Of a stretch of DNA of 64,000 nucleotides, positions 47,536-55,052 are shown in pieces; the first letter of the stretch is position 1; each line of letters opens with the position of its first letter. The stretch spans positions 298,531-362,530 of the forward strand of contig NZ_JWLD01000002.1 of NCBI RefSeq assembly GCF_000813725.1. Direction: 5' to 3'. The translations under genes were made by a program, and so were the position numbers. This stretch comes from Leisingera sp. ANG-Vp. GTDB taxonomy: Bacteria > Pseudomonadota > Alphaproteobacteria > Rhodobacterales > Rhodobacteraceae. The notes under the pieces were generated by a model. It saw only the letters and a list, made by a program, of their open reading frames with translations. It made no database searches and was not told the DNA's origin.

Positions 47536-48525
47536 ATGGCCGCTAGAAAAAGCGCAAAGAAACCAAACGTTTCTGCCGAAGAACTGACCAAGTACTACCG
47601 CGAGATGCTGCTGATCCGCCGATTCGAGGAAAAATCGGGCCAGCTGTATGGCATGGGGCTGATCGGGGGCTTCTGCCACTTGTACATCGGCCAGGAAGCG
47701 GTTGTTGTGGGCCTCGAGGCCGCCGCCGAAGAAGGCGACAAGCGGATCACATCCTACCGCGACCACGGCCACATGCTGGCCTGCGGCATGGACCCCGATG
47801 GCGTCATGGCCGAGCTCACCGGCCGCGAGGGCGGCTACTCCAAGGGCAAAGGCGGCTCCATGCATATGTTCTCGAAAGAGAAGCATTTCTATGGCGGCCA
47901 CGGCATCGTTGGCGCCCAGGTGCCGCTGGGTGCGGGCCTGGCCTTTGCCGACAAATACAAGGGCAACGGCCGCGTCACCTTCGCCTATTTCGGCGACGGC
48001 GCATCGAACCAGGGCCAGGTCTATGAGACCTTCAACATGGCAGCCCTGTGGGATCTTCCGGTGGTTTTCGTGATCGAGAACAACCAGTACGCCATGGGCA
48101 CCGCCCAGGCACGCTCCACGTCCACACCCGACATCTACACCCGCGGCGAGGCCTTTGGCATCCCGGGCGAAGCGGTCGACGGCATGAACGTCCTCAGCGT
48201 CAAGGAAGCAGGCGAGCGCGCCGTTGCGCACTGCCGCGCGGGCAAAGGCCCCTACATCCTTGAGGTGAAGACCTACCGCTACCGCGGCCACTCGATGTCG
48301 GATCCGGCCAAGTACCGCACCCGCGAAGAAGTCCAGAAAATGCGCGAGGAGCGCGACCCGATCGAGCAGGTCCGCGACATGCTGCTGACCGGCAAGCACG
48401 CGACTGAGGAAGACCTCAAGGCGATCGACAAAGAGATCAAGGAGATCGTCAACAAATCTGCCGATTTCGCCAAGGAAAGCCCCGAGCCCGCCCTGGACGA
48501 GCTCTGGACCGACATCTACGCCTGA
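47536..48525 (+). CDS. pdhA: Pyruvate dehydrogenase E1 component, alpha subunit
   Basis: Thiamine-diphosphate-dependent decarboxylation of pyruvate, alpha subunit of 329 residues. It has the ThDP motif from FGDGASNQGQVYETFNMA to VIENNQYAMGT and the loop YRGHSMSDPAKYR. The N-terminus is short and basic (MAARKSAKKPN). The ATG after AGGGGAGCC is preferred to a frame opening 15 codons earlier inside the palindrome region. It is first in the pdhA-pdhB-(small ORF)-pdhC operon. The E3 partner is encoded elsewhere as lpdA. Confidence 0.97.
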   Translation: MAARKSAKKPNVSAEELTKYYREMLLIRRFEEKSGQLYGMGLIGGFCHLYIGQEAVVVGLEAAAEEGDKRITSYRDHGHMLACGMDPDGVMAELTGREGGYSKGKGGSMHMFSKEKHFYGGHGIVGAQVPLGAGLAFADKYKGNGRVTFAYFGDGASNQGQVYETFNMAALWDLPVVFVIENNQYAMGTAQARSTSTPDIYTRGEAFGIPGEAVDGMNVLSVKEAGERAVAHCRAGKGPYILEVKTYRYRGHSMSDPAKYRTREEVQKMREERDPIEQVRDMLLTGKHATEEDLKAIDKEIKEIVNKSADFAKESPEPALDELWTDIYA

Positions 48526-48555
48526 AGACGCTGACCTGAGAGGGAAGAAAAAGAC

Positions 48556-49926
48556 ATGGCAACTGAGATTCTGATGCCCGCCCTGTCGCCGACCATGGAG
48601 GAAGGCACTCTGGCCAAATGGCTGGTCAAGGAAGGCGATACCGTGAACTCCGGCGATATCATGGCCGAGATCGAAACCGACAAGGCAACGATGGAGTTCG
48701 AAGCTGTCGACGAAGGCATCGTCGGCAAGATCCTGATCGGCGAAGGCACCGAGGGCGTGAAAGTGAACACCCCTATCGCTGTGCTGGTCGAAGAAGGCGA
48801 AAGCTATGACGCCTCCGCAGCAGCCGCTCCTGCAGCGGCTCCGGCGCCGGCAGCCGAAGCTCCGGCCCCTGCCCCTGTTGCAGCAGCTGCAGCGGCACCG
48901 GTTGCTTCGGTCACGCCGGAGCCCGACTACCCGGAAGGCACCGAGATGGTGCAGACCACGGTCCGTGAAGCGCTGCGCGACGCCATGGCCGAGGAAATGC
49001 GCCGCGACGAAGACGTGTTCCTGATGGGCGAAGAAGTCGCCGAGTACCAGGGCGCCTACAAGGTCTCGCAAGGACTCTTGGACGAGTTCGGCTCCAAGCG
49101 GGTGATCGACACCCCGATCACCGAGCACGGCTTTGCCGGCATCGCCACCGGCGCCGCCTTTGGCGGATTGCGCCCGGTTGTCGAGTTCATGACCTTCAAC
49201 TTCGCCATGCAGGCGATTGACCATATCATCAACTCGGCCGCCAAGACGCTTTATATGTCCGGCGGCCAGATGGGCGCACCCATGGTGTTCCGCGGCCCGA
49301 ACGGTGCTGCCGCCCGCGTCGGTGCCCAGCACTCGCAGGACTACGCCGCCTGGTACATGCAGATCCCCGGCCTGAAAGTGGCGATGCCCTACTCTGCAGC
49401 AGACGCCAAGGGTCTGATGAAGACCGCGATCCGCGACAACAACCCGGTGATCTTCCTGGAGAACGAAATCCTCTACGGCCGCGCCTTCGACGTGCCGAAG
49501 CTGGATGATTACACTGTGCCCTTCGGCAAGGCCCGCATCTGGCGTGAAGGCTCGGACGTGACTATCGTCTCCTTCGGCATCGGCATGCAGTATGCGCTGG
49601 AAGCTGCGGACAAGCTGGCAGAGGACGGCATCTCGGCCGAGGTCATCGACCTGCGCACCCTGCGCCCGATGGACCTGCCCACTGTGATCGCCTCTGTCCA
49701 GAAGACCAACCGCCTGGTCACCGTCGAAGAAGGCTGGCCGCAGGGCTCCGTCGGAAGCTACATCGCCTCGGAAGTTCAGCGCGAAGCATTTGACTACCTG
49801 GACGCGCCGGTTGTGGTCTGCACCGGCAAGGACGTGCCGATGCCTTATGCCGCCAACCTGGAACGCCACGCGCTGATCACCACGGATGAGGTGGTCGCGG
49901 CGGTGAAACAAGTGACCTACCGGTAA
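48556..49926 (+). CDS. pdhB: Pyruvate dehydrogenase E1 beta subunit with N-terminal lipoyl domain
   Basis: A 456-residue protein. Residues 1-80 are a lipoyl domain with the lipoylation lysine in [14 protein letters not shown]. An Ala/Pro-rich flexible linker follows (about 88-118), and then the E1 beta transketolase-like domain ([40 protein letters not shown]). An E1 beta with its own lipoyl domain is typical of alphaproteobacteria. The lipoyl part is very similar to that of pdhC at DNA level. A GGGAAGAAAAAGAC ribosome region precedes the ATG, 30 nt after pdhA. Confidence 0.97.
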   Translation: MATEILMPALSPTMEEGTLAKWLVKEGDTVNSGDIMAEIETDKATMEFEAVDEGIVGKILIGEGTEGVKVNTPIAVLVEEGESYDASAAAAPAAAPAPAAEAPAPAPVAAAAAAPVASVTPEPDYPEGTEMVQTTVREALRDAMAEEMRRDEDVFLMGEEVAEYQGAYKVSQGLLDEFGSKRVIDTPITEHGFAGIATGAAFGGLRPVVEFMTFNFAMQAIDHIINSAAKTLYMSGGQMGAPMVFRGPNGAAARVGAQHSQDYAAWYMQIPGLKVAMPYSAADAKGLMKTAIRDNNPVIFLENEILYGRAFDVPKLDDYTVPFGKARIWREGSDVTIVSFGIGMQYALEAADKLAEDGISAEVIDLRTLRPMDLPTVIASVQKTNRLVTVEEGWPQGSVGSYIASEVQREAFDYLDAPVVVCTGKDVPMPYAANLERHALITTDEVVAAVKQVTYR

Positions 49927-49930
49927 CCAG

Positions 49931-50089
49931 ATGAAAAAGCGCTGGCTGTTTCTCCTGATCCCATCTGTGTTCTTTGCCGGTTTCGCATCGGCCGAGATAA
50001 GGGATGGGTTGCACAACGCAATGATGAACTCATACATCAACGATCTTGAGATACGGGCCGGCCGCTGCTCCGAAACGGGAGAGAATTAA
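49931..50089 (+). CDS. 52-residue secreted ORF between pdhB and pdhC
   Basis: A short open frame exactly filling the 163-nt gap between pdhB and pdhC. It encodes a good signal peptide (MKKRWLFLLIPSVFFAGF, cleavage near ASA-E) and about 30 mature residues with IRDGLHNAMMNSYINDLEIR and one cysteine. Its stop codon abuts the pdhC ATG (TAAATG), so translational coupling is likely. The mature part recalls the beginning of DUF5333, a larger secreted family of Rhodobacteraceae, so it may be a truncated member; this is uncertain. Confidence 0.6.
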   Translation: MKKRWLFLLIPSVFFAGFASAEIRDGLHNAMMNSYINDLEIRAGRCSETGEN

Positions 50090-51409
50090 ATGCCTACTGA
50101 AATCCTGATGCCTGCGCTGTCCCCCACGATGGAGGAAGGCACCTTGGCCAAATGGCTGGTCAAGGAAGGCGATACCGTCTCCTCGGGCGACTTGATTGCC
50201 GAAATTGAAACCGACAAGGCCACCATGGAGTTCGAAGCCGTGGACGAAGGCGTCGTCGGCAGGATCCTGGTGGCCGAAGGCTCCGAAGGCGTGAAGGTGA
50301 ACACGCCCATCGCCGTGCTGCTGGAAGACGGCGAAAGCGCAGATGACATCGGGTCTGCTCCGGCCCCCGCCGCAGCGCCTGCCGCAGCTGCAGCAGAGCC
50401 GGGGCCCGCCCCCGCACCCTCTCCTGCCGCGGCAGCTCCTGCCCCGGCGGCACCGGCAGCATCCGATGGCACCCGTATCTTCGCCTCGCCGCTGGCGCGC
50501 CGCATCGCTGCCGGCAAGGGCCTGGACCTGAGCGCGATCACAGGCTCCGGCCCCAAAGGCCGCATTGTCAAAGCCGACGTCATCGACGCCCAGCCGCAAG
50601 CCGCTGCAGCAGCGGCACCTGCTGCCGCGCCTGCCGCTGCAGCCCAGGCCCCAGCCGCCGCAGCAGCGCCTGCCGCTGGCCCCTCGGCTGATATGGTGGC
50701 CCGCATGTACGAAGGCCGCGACTATGAGGAAGTCTCGCTGGACGGCATGCGCAAGACCATTGCTGCCCGCCTCAGCGAAGCCAAGCAGACCATCCCGCAT
50801 TTCTACCTGCGCCGCGACATCCAGCTGGATGCGCTGCTGAAGTTCCGGGCTGAGCTGAACAAGCAGCTGGAAGGCCGCGGTGTGAAGCTTTCGGTCAATG
50901 ATTTCATCATCAAGGCCGTGGCCCTGGCGCTGCAGGCCGTTCCGGATGCCAATGCCGTCTGGGCCGGCGACCGGGTTCTCAAGATGAAAGCCTCCGACGT
51001 GGCCGTCGCCGTTGCCATCGAAGGCGGATTGTTCACCCCGGTCCTGCAGGACAGCGACACCAAATCGCTCTCGGCACTGTCTTCCGAGATGAAGGACCTG
51101 GCGTCGCGCGCCCGCGAGCGCAAGCTGGCGCCGCATGAGTACCAGGGCGGCTCCTTTGCCATCTCCAACCTCGGCATGTTCGGCATCGACAATTTCGACG
51201 CCATCGTGAACCCGCCGCACGCGGGCATCCTGGCGGTCGGCTCCGGCGTCAAAAAGCCGGTTGTGGGCGCTGATGGCGAGCTGAAGGTCGCCACCGTGAT
51301 GAGCGTCACCATGTCGGTGGACCACCGCGTCATCGACGGCGCGCTTGGCGCAGACCTCCTGAAGGCCATCGTCGACAACCTGGAAAACCCGATGGTGATG
51401 CTGGCCTGA
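50090..51409 (+). CDS. pdhC: Dihydrolipoyllysine-residue acetyltransferase (E2) of pyruvate dehydrogenase
   Basis: Core of the complex (439 residues) transferring the acetyl group to CoA. Order: lipoyl domain 1-80 ([14 protein letters not shown]), Ala/Pro linker, peripheral-subunit-binding domain near 127-162 ([29 protein letters not shown]), a second linker, then the catalytic domain from about 210 ending [19 protein letters not shown] with the active-site histidine and aspartate. It begins immediately after the small secreted ORF. A terminator follows. Confidence 0.97.
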   Translation: MPTEILMPALSPTMEEGTLAKWLVKEGDTVSSGDLIAEIETDKATMEFEAVDEGVVGRILVAEGSEGVKVNTPIAVLLEDGESADDIGSAPAPAAAPAAAAAEPGPAPAPSPAAAAPAPAAPAASDGTRIFASPLARRIAAGKGLDLSAITGSGPKGRIVKADVIDAQPQAAAAAAPAAAPAAAAQAPAAAAAPAAGPSADMVARMYEGRDYEEVSLDGMRKTIAARLSEAKQTIPHFYLRRDIQLDALLKFRAELNKQLEGRGVKLSVNDFIIKAVALALQAVPDANAVWAGDRVLKMKASDVAVAVAIEGGLFTPVLQDSDTKSLSALSSEMKDLASRARERKLAPHEYQGGSFAISNLGMFGIDNFDAIVNPPHAGILAVGSGVKKPVVGADGELKVATVMSVTMSVDHRVIDGALGADLLKAIVDNLENPMVMLA

Positions 51410-51442
51410 TCCAGCACCCTGTTCTTTGGGGACTGAAATACC

Positions 51443-51480
51443 ACGCCTGCCCGGTTTCCGCCTGGCAGGCGTTTGATTTT
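51443..51480 (+). terminator. Terminator after the pdh operon
   Basis: ACGCCTGCC / GGCAGGCGT, a 9-bp stem with a 12-nt loop, followed by TTGATTTT, 34 nt after the pdhC stop. Confidence 0.75.
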
Positions 51481-51535
51481 CCAAGGCTTGCTCCGTTACC
51501 AATCCCAAAAGAAGGGGCAGCAAGGAGCGCCGGAA

Positions 51536-52831
51536 ATGCAAAGAGCACTGGTTCTGGGCGGTTACGGGCTGATCGGTGCCGCCTGCATGCGAAGCCTGGC
51601 AGCCGCCGGGTTCGAGGTTGCCGGGCTGGGACGCTCGCACCGCGCCGCGATGGCTTCGAATCCGCGGGGCCGCTGGATCATTCGTGACATCACCTCACTC
51701 ACGGATGCCGAATGGAGCGGACTTCTGTCGGAGGCAGACGTTGTGGTGAATGCCTCCGGCGCACTGCAGAACGGCAGCCGCGACAATCTGGAGGCCATCC
51801 ACACCGCTGCTGCCGCCCGCCTTGCCCAGGCGGCCTCAGCCCTGCCAGTCCGGGTGATCCAGATTTCCGCCGCCGGCGTGTCAGAGGACGCCTCGACGGA
51901 TTTCTTCCGCAGCAAGGCCCGCGGCGACGCAACCATAGCCGCCCAAGCGCGGGATTGGGTCATCTTGCGGCCTGCGCTGGTGCTGTCACCCGAAGCCTAC
52001 GGCGGCACTGCCCTGCTGCGCGCCGCGGCAGCCCTGCCGCTGATGATGCCGCAGGTGATACCCGACAGCCGGATCCAGACCGTCGATGTGCAGGATGTTG
52101 CAAGCGCCGTCACCGCCGCTGCACAAGGCAAAATCCCCAGCGGCACAATTGCCGATCTGGCTGAGGCCGGAACGCAAAGCCTGCCGGAGCTGACCGAAGC
52201 GCTGCGAAGCTGGCTCGGCCTGCCGCCGCCCCGCTTCCGTCCTGCTCTCTCCGCGCCCGTGCTGCGCTTTGCGGGCAAGGCGGCGGACCTCCTGGGCTGG
52301 CTTGGCTGGCGCAGCCCGCTTAGATCCAACGCGCTCACGGCGCTGGCAGACGGCATCCGCGGGGATCCTGCAGCCTGGGAGCAGGCGGGCGGGCAGCCCT
52401 GCCGCCCGCTGGCGGATACACTGGCCCGGATGCCAGCGACCCGGCAGGAACGCCTCTTTGCCCGCTTTTACGTGCTGCTTCCGCTGGCCATTGCAACGCT
52501 TAGTCTGTTCTGGTGCGCCTCCGGCCTGATCACCCTGCTTGACCCGGAGCGGGCCATTGAGGTGCTGACGACGCGGGGTTTTCCCGCTGTAGCCGCAAGT
52601 TTCACTGTTTTTGGCGGCGTTCTGGCGGATACCCTTCTCGGGATTGCCATCCTCTGGCGCAGCCGTGTCCGGCAGGCGGCCGCGGGTATGGCCCTGCTCT
52701 CGGGCGCTTACCTTGCCGGCAGTCTGGCCGCGGCCCCCGATCTCTGGCTTGATCCGCTTGGGCCGATGGTCAAAGTGCTGCCGGGCATGATGCTGGCCGT
52801 GATGGTCTGGGCGGTGACGGAGGAACGATGA
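51536..52831 (+). CDS. NAD(P)-binding SDR-like protein fused to a DoxX-like membrane domain
   Basis: A 431-residue fusion. Residues 1-~240 form an atypical SDR Rossmann domain (ALVLGGYGLIGAACMRSLAA, VVVNASGALQNGSRDNL). From about 305 are four hydrophobic helices of the SDR-associated DoxX-like type (FYVLLPLAIATLSLFWCASG, FTVFGGVLADTLLGIAILW). The soluble domain probably acts at the inner face of the membrane; substrate unknown. The ATG after AAGGAGCGCCGGAA is chosen. Its stop overlaps the DUF2269 start (ATGA). Confidence 0.87.
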   Translation: MQRALVLGGYGLIGAACMRSLAAAGFEVAGLGRSHRAAMASNPRGRWIIRDITSLTDAEWSGLLSEADVVVNASGALQNGSRDNLEAIHTAAAARLAQAASALPVRVIQISAAGVSEDASTDFFRSKARGDATIAAQARDWVILRPALVLSPEAYGGTALLRAAAALPLMMPQVIPDSRIQTVDVQDVASAVTAAAQGKIPSGTIADLAEAGTQSLPELTEALRSWLGLPPPRFRPALSAPVLRFAGKAADLLGWLGWRSPLRSNALTALADGIRGDPAAWEQAGGQPCRPLADTLARMPATRQERLFARFYVLLPLAIATLSLFWCASGLITLLDPERAIEVLTTRGFPAVAASFTVFGGVLADTLLGIAILWRSRVRQAAAGMALLSGAYLAGSLAAAPDLWLDPLGPMVKVLPGMMLAVMVWAVTEER

Positions 52832-53295
52832 GTTACAAATTCCTGCTCTTTCTGCACGTGGGCGGAGCCACTGTACTGCTTGGCACCGGTGCGGGCATTG
52901 CATTCTTCATGGTGGTCTCAAACCGCAGCGGCGATCCGCGGCTCATTGCCCATGTGGCGTCAATTGTGGTGCTTGCCGACACGCTGTTTACCGCCACTGC
53001 TGCTGTGCTGCAGCCAATCACCGGCTTTCTCCTCGCCCGCGAGACCGGCTGGCCGCTAACCGAGGGCTGGGTGCTCCTGTCGCTGGGCCTGTACGTCTTT
53101 ACCGGCATGTTCTGGCTGCCCGTTGTCTGGATGCAACTGCGGATGCGCGATCTGGCCGCAGCAGCCCGTGACGCAGGCCAGCCGCTGCCGGCCGCCTACC
53201 GCCGTCTTTACCGCTGGTGGTTCGCCTTTGGGTTTCCAGCCTTTGCCGCGGTTCTGGCCATCGTCTGGCTGATGCTGACCAAACCGGTTTTTTGA
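52828..53295 (+). CDS. DUF2269 integral membrane protein
   Basis: A 155-residue protein with four transmembrane helices (about 2-27, 41-68, 78-100, 132-153) of the DUF2269 family (FLHVGGATVLLGTGAGIAFF). Function unknown. The start overlaps the stop of the SDR-DoxX gene by 4 nt, and the two membrane proteins likely work together. A terminator shared with the convergent cysE follows. Confidence 0.9.
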   Translation: MSYKFLLFLHVGGATVLLGTGAGIAFFMVVSNRSGDPRLIAHVASIVVLADTLFTATAAVLQPITGFLLARETGWPLTEGWVLLSLGLYVFTGMFWLPVVWMQLRMRDLAAAARDAGQPLPAAYRRLYRWWFAFGFPAFAAVLAIVWLMLTKPVF

Positions 53296-53335
53296 CAATC
53301 CGGAGCAAAGCGGCAGCACGGCAGAAAATACAAAA

Positions 53336-53362
53336 AAGGGGCGCCGAACGCCCCTTCTTCTT
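53336..53362. terminator. Bidirectional terminator between DUF2269 and cysE
   Basis: An 8-bp stem (AAGGGGCG / CGCCCCTT) with a CCGAA loop lies after an A-run and before TTCTTCTTT, so each strand sees a T-rich tail. Confidence 0.8.
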
Positions 53363-53399
53363 TGCCGATTACGCTTAGCCGGCGCGAGCCGCCCGCGCC

Positions 53400-54221
53400 T
53401 TACTCTGCAGCGGGAGAGCCCGCAGGCACCACCTGGTCCATATTGACCGACGGCTGATCGCAACCCGCCTCGCCCACGATCTTGGCCGGAACCCCGGCCA
53501 CGGTCGTGCAGGGCGGCACCTCCTGCAGCACCACCGAGCCGGCAGCAATGCGGCTGCAGTGACCAACCTTGATGTTGCCCAGCACCTTAGCACCGGCGCC
53601 GATCAGCACGCCATCGCCGATCTTGGGGTGGCGGTCCTCTTCTTCCTTGCCGGTGCCGCCCAGGGTCACCGAATGCAGCATCGAGACATTGTCTCCCACC
53701 ACCGCGGTCTCGCCGATGACGATAGAGTGCGCATGATCGATCATGATCCCCTTGCCGATGCGGGCGCCGGGGTGAATGTCGATCCCAAAGATCTCGGAGG
53801 TGCGCATCTGGAAGAAATAGGCCAGGTCCTTTTGCCCGACATCCCACAGGTAGTGGCTGACGCGGTAGGCCTGCACGGCCTGGAACCCCTTGAAATAGAG
53901 TATCGGCTGCAGCAGCCGGTGGCTGGCCGGATCGCGCTCGTTGATCGCCATCAGGTCGGCACGGGCCGCCTCGATCAGCTCATTGCAATCGGAATACGCA
54001 TCGTCGACGATTTCCCGCAGGATGGTCATCGACATTTCGTTCGAAGAGAGCTTGGCGGAAATCCGATAGGACAGCGCCTTCTGCAGCGACTTGTGATGCA
54101 GGATACAGGCGTGGATCAGCCCGCCCATCAGCGGCTGCGAGGCAACCGCCTCTTCAGCTTCACGGGTAATCCGGTCCCAAACAGGATCGACCGGGGTCAC
54201 GGCTTGGCGCGTTTTGATCAT
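53400..54221 (-). CDS. cysE: Serine O-acetyltransferase
   Basis: First step of cysteine synthesis: acetyl-CoA plus serine gives O-acetylserine. The 273 residues have an N-terminal helical domain (PVWDRITREAEEAVASQPLM) and a left-handed beta-helix of hexapeptide repeats including GARIGKGIMIDHAHSIVIGE, VSMLHSVTLGGTGKEEEDR and RHPKIGDGVLIGAGAKVLGN. The C-terminal tail continues past the usual helix to QPSVNMDQVVPAGSPAAE. It is divergent from the DksA-type gene by 84 nt. Confidence 0.96.
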   Translation of the reverse strand: MIKTRQAVTPVDPVWDRITREAEEAVASQPLMGGLIHACILHHKSLQKALSYRISAKLSSNEMSMTILREIVDDAYSDCNELIEAARADLMAINERDPASHRLLQPILYFKGFQAVQAYRVSHYLWDVGQKDLAYFFQMRTSEIFGIDIHPGARIGKGIMIDHAHSIVIGETAVVGDNVSMLHSVTLGGTGKEEEDRHPKIGDGVLIGAGAKVLGNIKVGHCSRIAAGSVVLQEVPPCTTVAGVPAKIVGEAGCDQPSVNMDQVVPAGSPAAE

Positions 54222-54305
54222 GGCTCAGCATCCTTTCTCCGCTCAAGACTGCCATCTAAGCTTCTTTTCAGCAAACGCAAACCCGTGATGGCGTATATTT
54301 GCGGC

Positions 54306-54644
54306 ATGAATGAGTCCGATCAGCAGAATTTGAAAGCGCAAATCCTTGCCCGGCTGCAGGAACTTGCCAATGAGGACAGCCTGGGAGAAGACGGCCAGGC
54401 GGTGGTCCAGCTGGACCAGCAGATGGTCGGGCGGCTGTCGCGGATGGACGCACTGCAGATGCAGGCCATGGCCAAGGCGCAGGCCGCGCGCCGCGCAACG
54501 GAGGTCCGGCGGCTGCAAGCTGCCCTGTCCCGGATGGCCGGCGCGGAATATGGCTATTGCGAAGACTGCGGCGAGGACATTGCACTGAAACGCCTCCACC
54601 TGGATCCGGCGGCAACAAAGTGCATCTCCTGCGCGTCCGGCTAG
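54306..54644 (+). CDS. TraR/DksA C4-type zinc finger protein
   Basis: A 112-residue short DksA relative. A helical N-terminal part (LARLQELANEDSLGEDGQAV) leads to a C4 zinc finger CEDCGEDI...KCISC near the end. Short DksA-like proteins can bind RNA polymerase in the secondary channel; the DxxDxA coiled-coil tip of true DksA is not obvious here. The ribosome site is weak; an in-frame ATG six codons earlier is the alternative start. Confidence 0.88.
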   Translation: MNESDQQNLKAQILARLQELANEDSLGEDGQAVVQLDQQMVGRLSRMDALQMQAMAKAQAARRATEVRRLQAALSRMAGAEYGYCEDCGEDIALKRLHLDPAATKCISCASG

Positions 54645-54659
54645 GATTCCGCTACGGAT

Positions 54660-54752
54660 TTTCGCTGCAGGCAATACCGGGCGGCCCCGCGCCGGGCGCC
54701 TTGGCGCACGGTGCGCGGCCCAACGGCTGGCCGGGCAGGTTTCCTGCCCGGT
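54660..54752. repeat. Palindrome-rich G+C intergenic element
   Basis: Between the DksA-type gene and the end of the GTA cluster. It contains a perfect stem CCGGGCAGG-TTT-CCTGCCCGG (54731-54751) and further G+C palindromes upstream. The motif GCGCGGCCCAACGG resembles GCGCTTGGCCCAACGG in the tandem repeat at 22030. Confidence 0.5.
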
Positions 54753-55052
54753 TCAGCGGGCGGGAGCGCCGCCCTGGCCTTCACCCAGAACCGCTGCGGC
54801 TTGACGCAGCACCAGCCGGGTGCAGGCCAGATACTCAGGATCGTCCAGGAATGGCTCATCCGCCAGCCGGTAGCCCCTTGCCGCCGCGGACAACGACCCA
54901 TCGCCCCAGCGCGGATGCAGCTTTCCATAGGCCAGGGCCTCGGCTGCACCGCCGAAGATCCGGCGGCACAGGGCATTGCGTGCCCCGGCTGGCACAGCCA
55001 GCAGCGCCCGGGCCGCCGCCGAAACATCGCCCGGCAGCAGCGGCCGCCTCAT
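54753..55052 (-). CDS. DUF7742 protein at the distal end of the GTA cluster
   Basis: A 99-residue soluble protein beginning MRRPLLPGDVSAAARALLAV with the conserved KLHPRWGDGSLSAAARGY and a later DDPEYLACTRLVLRQ. It overlaps the gp15 stop by 4 nt (ATGA), placing it in the GTA operon. Homologues after gp15 are, from memory, a regular feature of rhodobacterial GTA loci. Function unknown. Confidence 0.82.
   Translation of the reverse strand: MRRPLLPGDVSAAARALLAVPAGARNALCRRIFGGAAEALAYGKLHPRWGDGSLSAAARGYRLADEPFLDDPEYLACTRLVLRQAAAVLGEGQGGAPAR

Noticed and set aside
47506..50040. An 844-codon open frame on the minus strand opposite pdhA and pdhB
   Set aside because: It is fully antisense to highly conserved genes, its translation is His/Arg/Gly/Asp biased with no family resemblance, and such frames arise from G+C-rich third positions.
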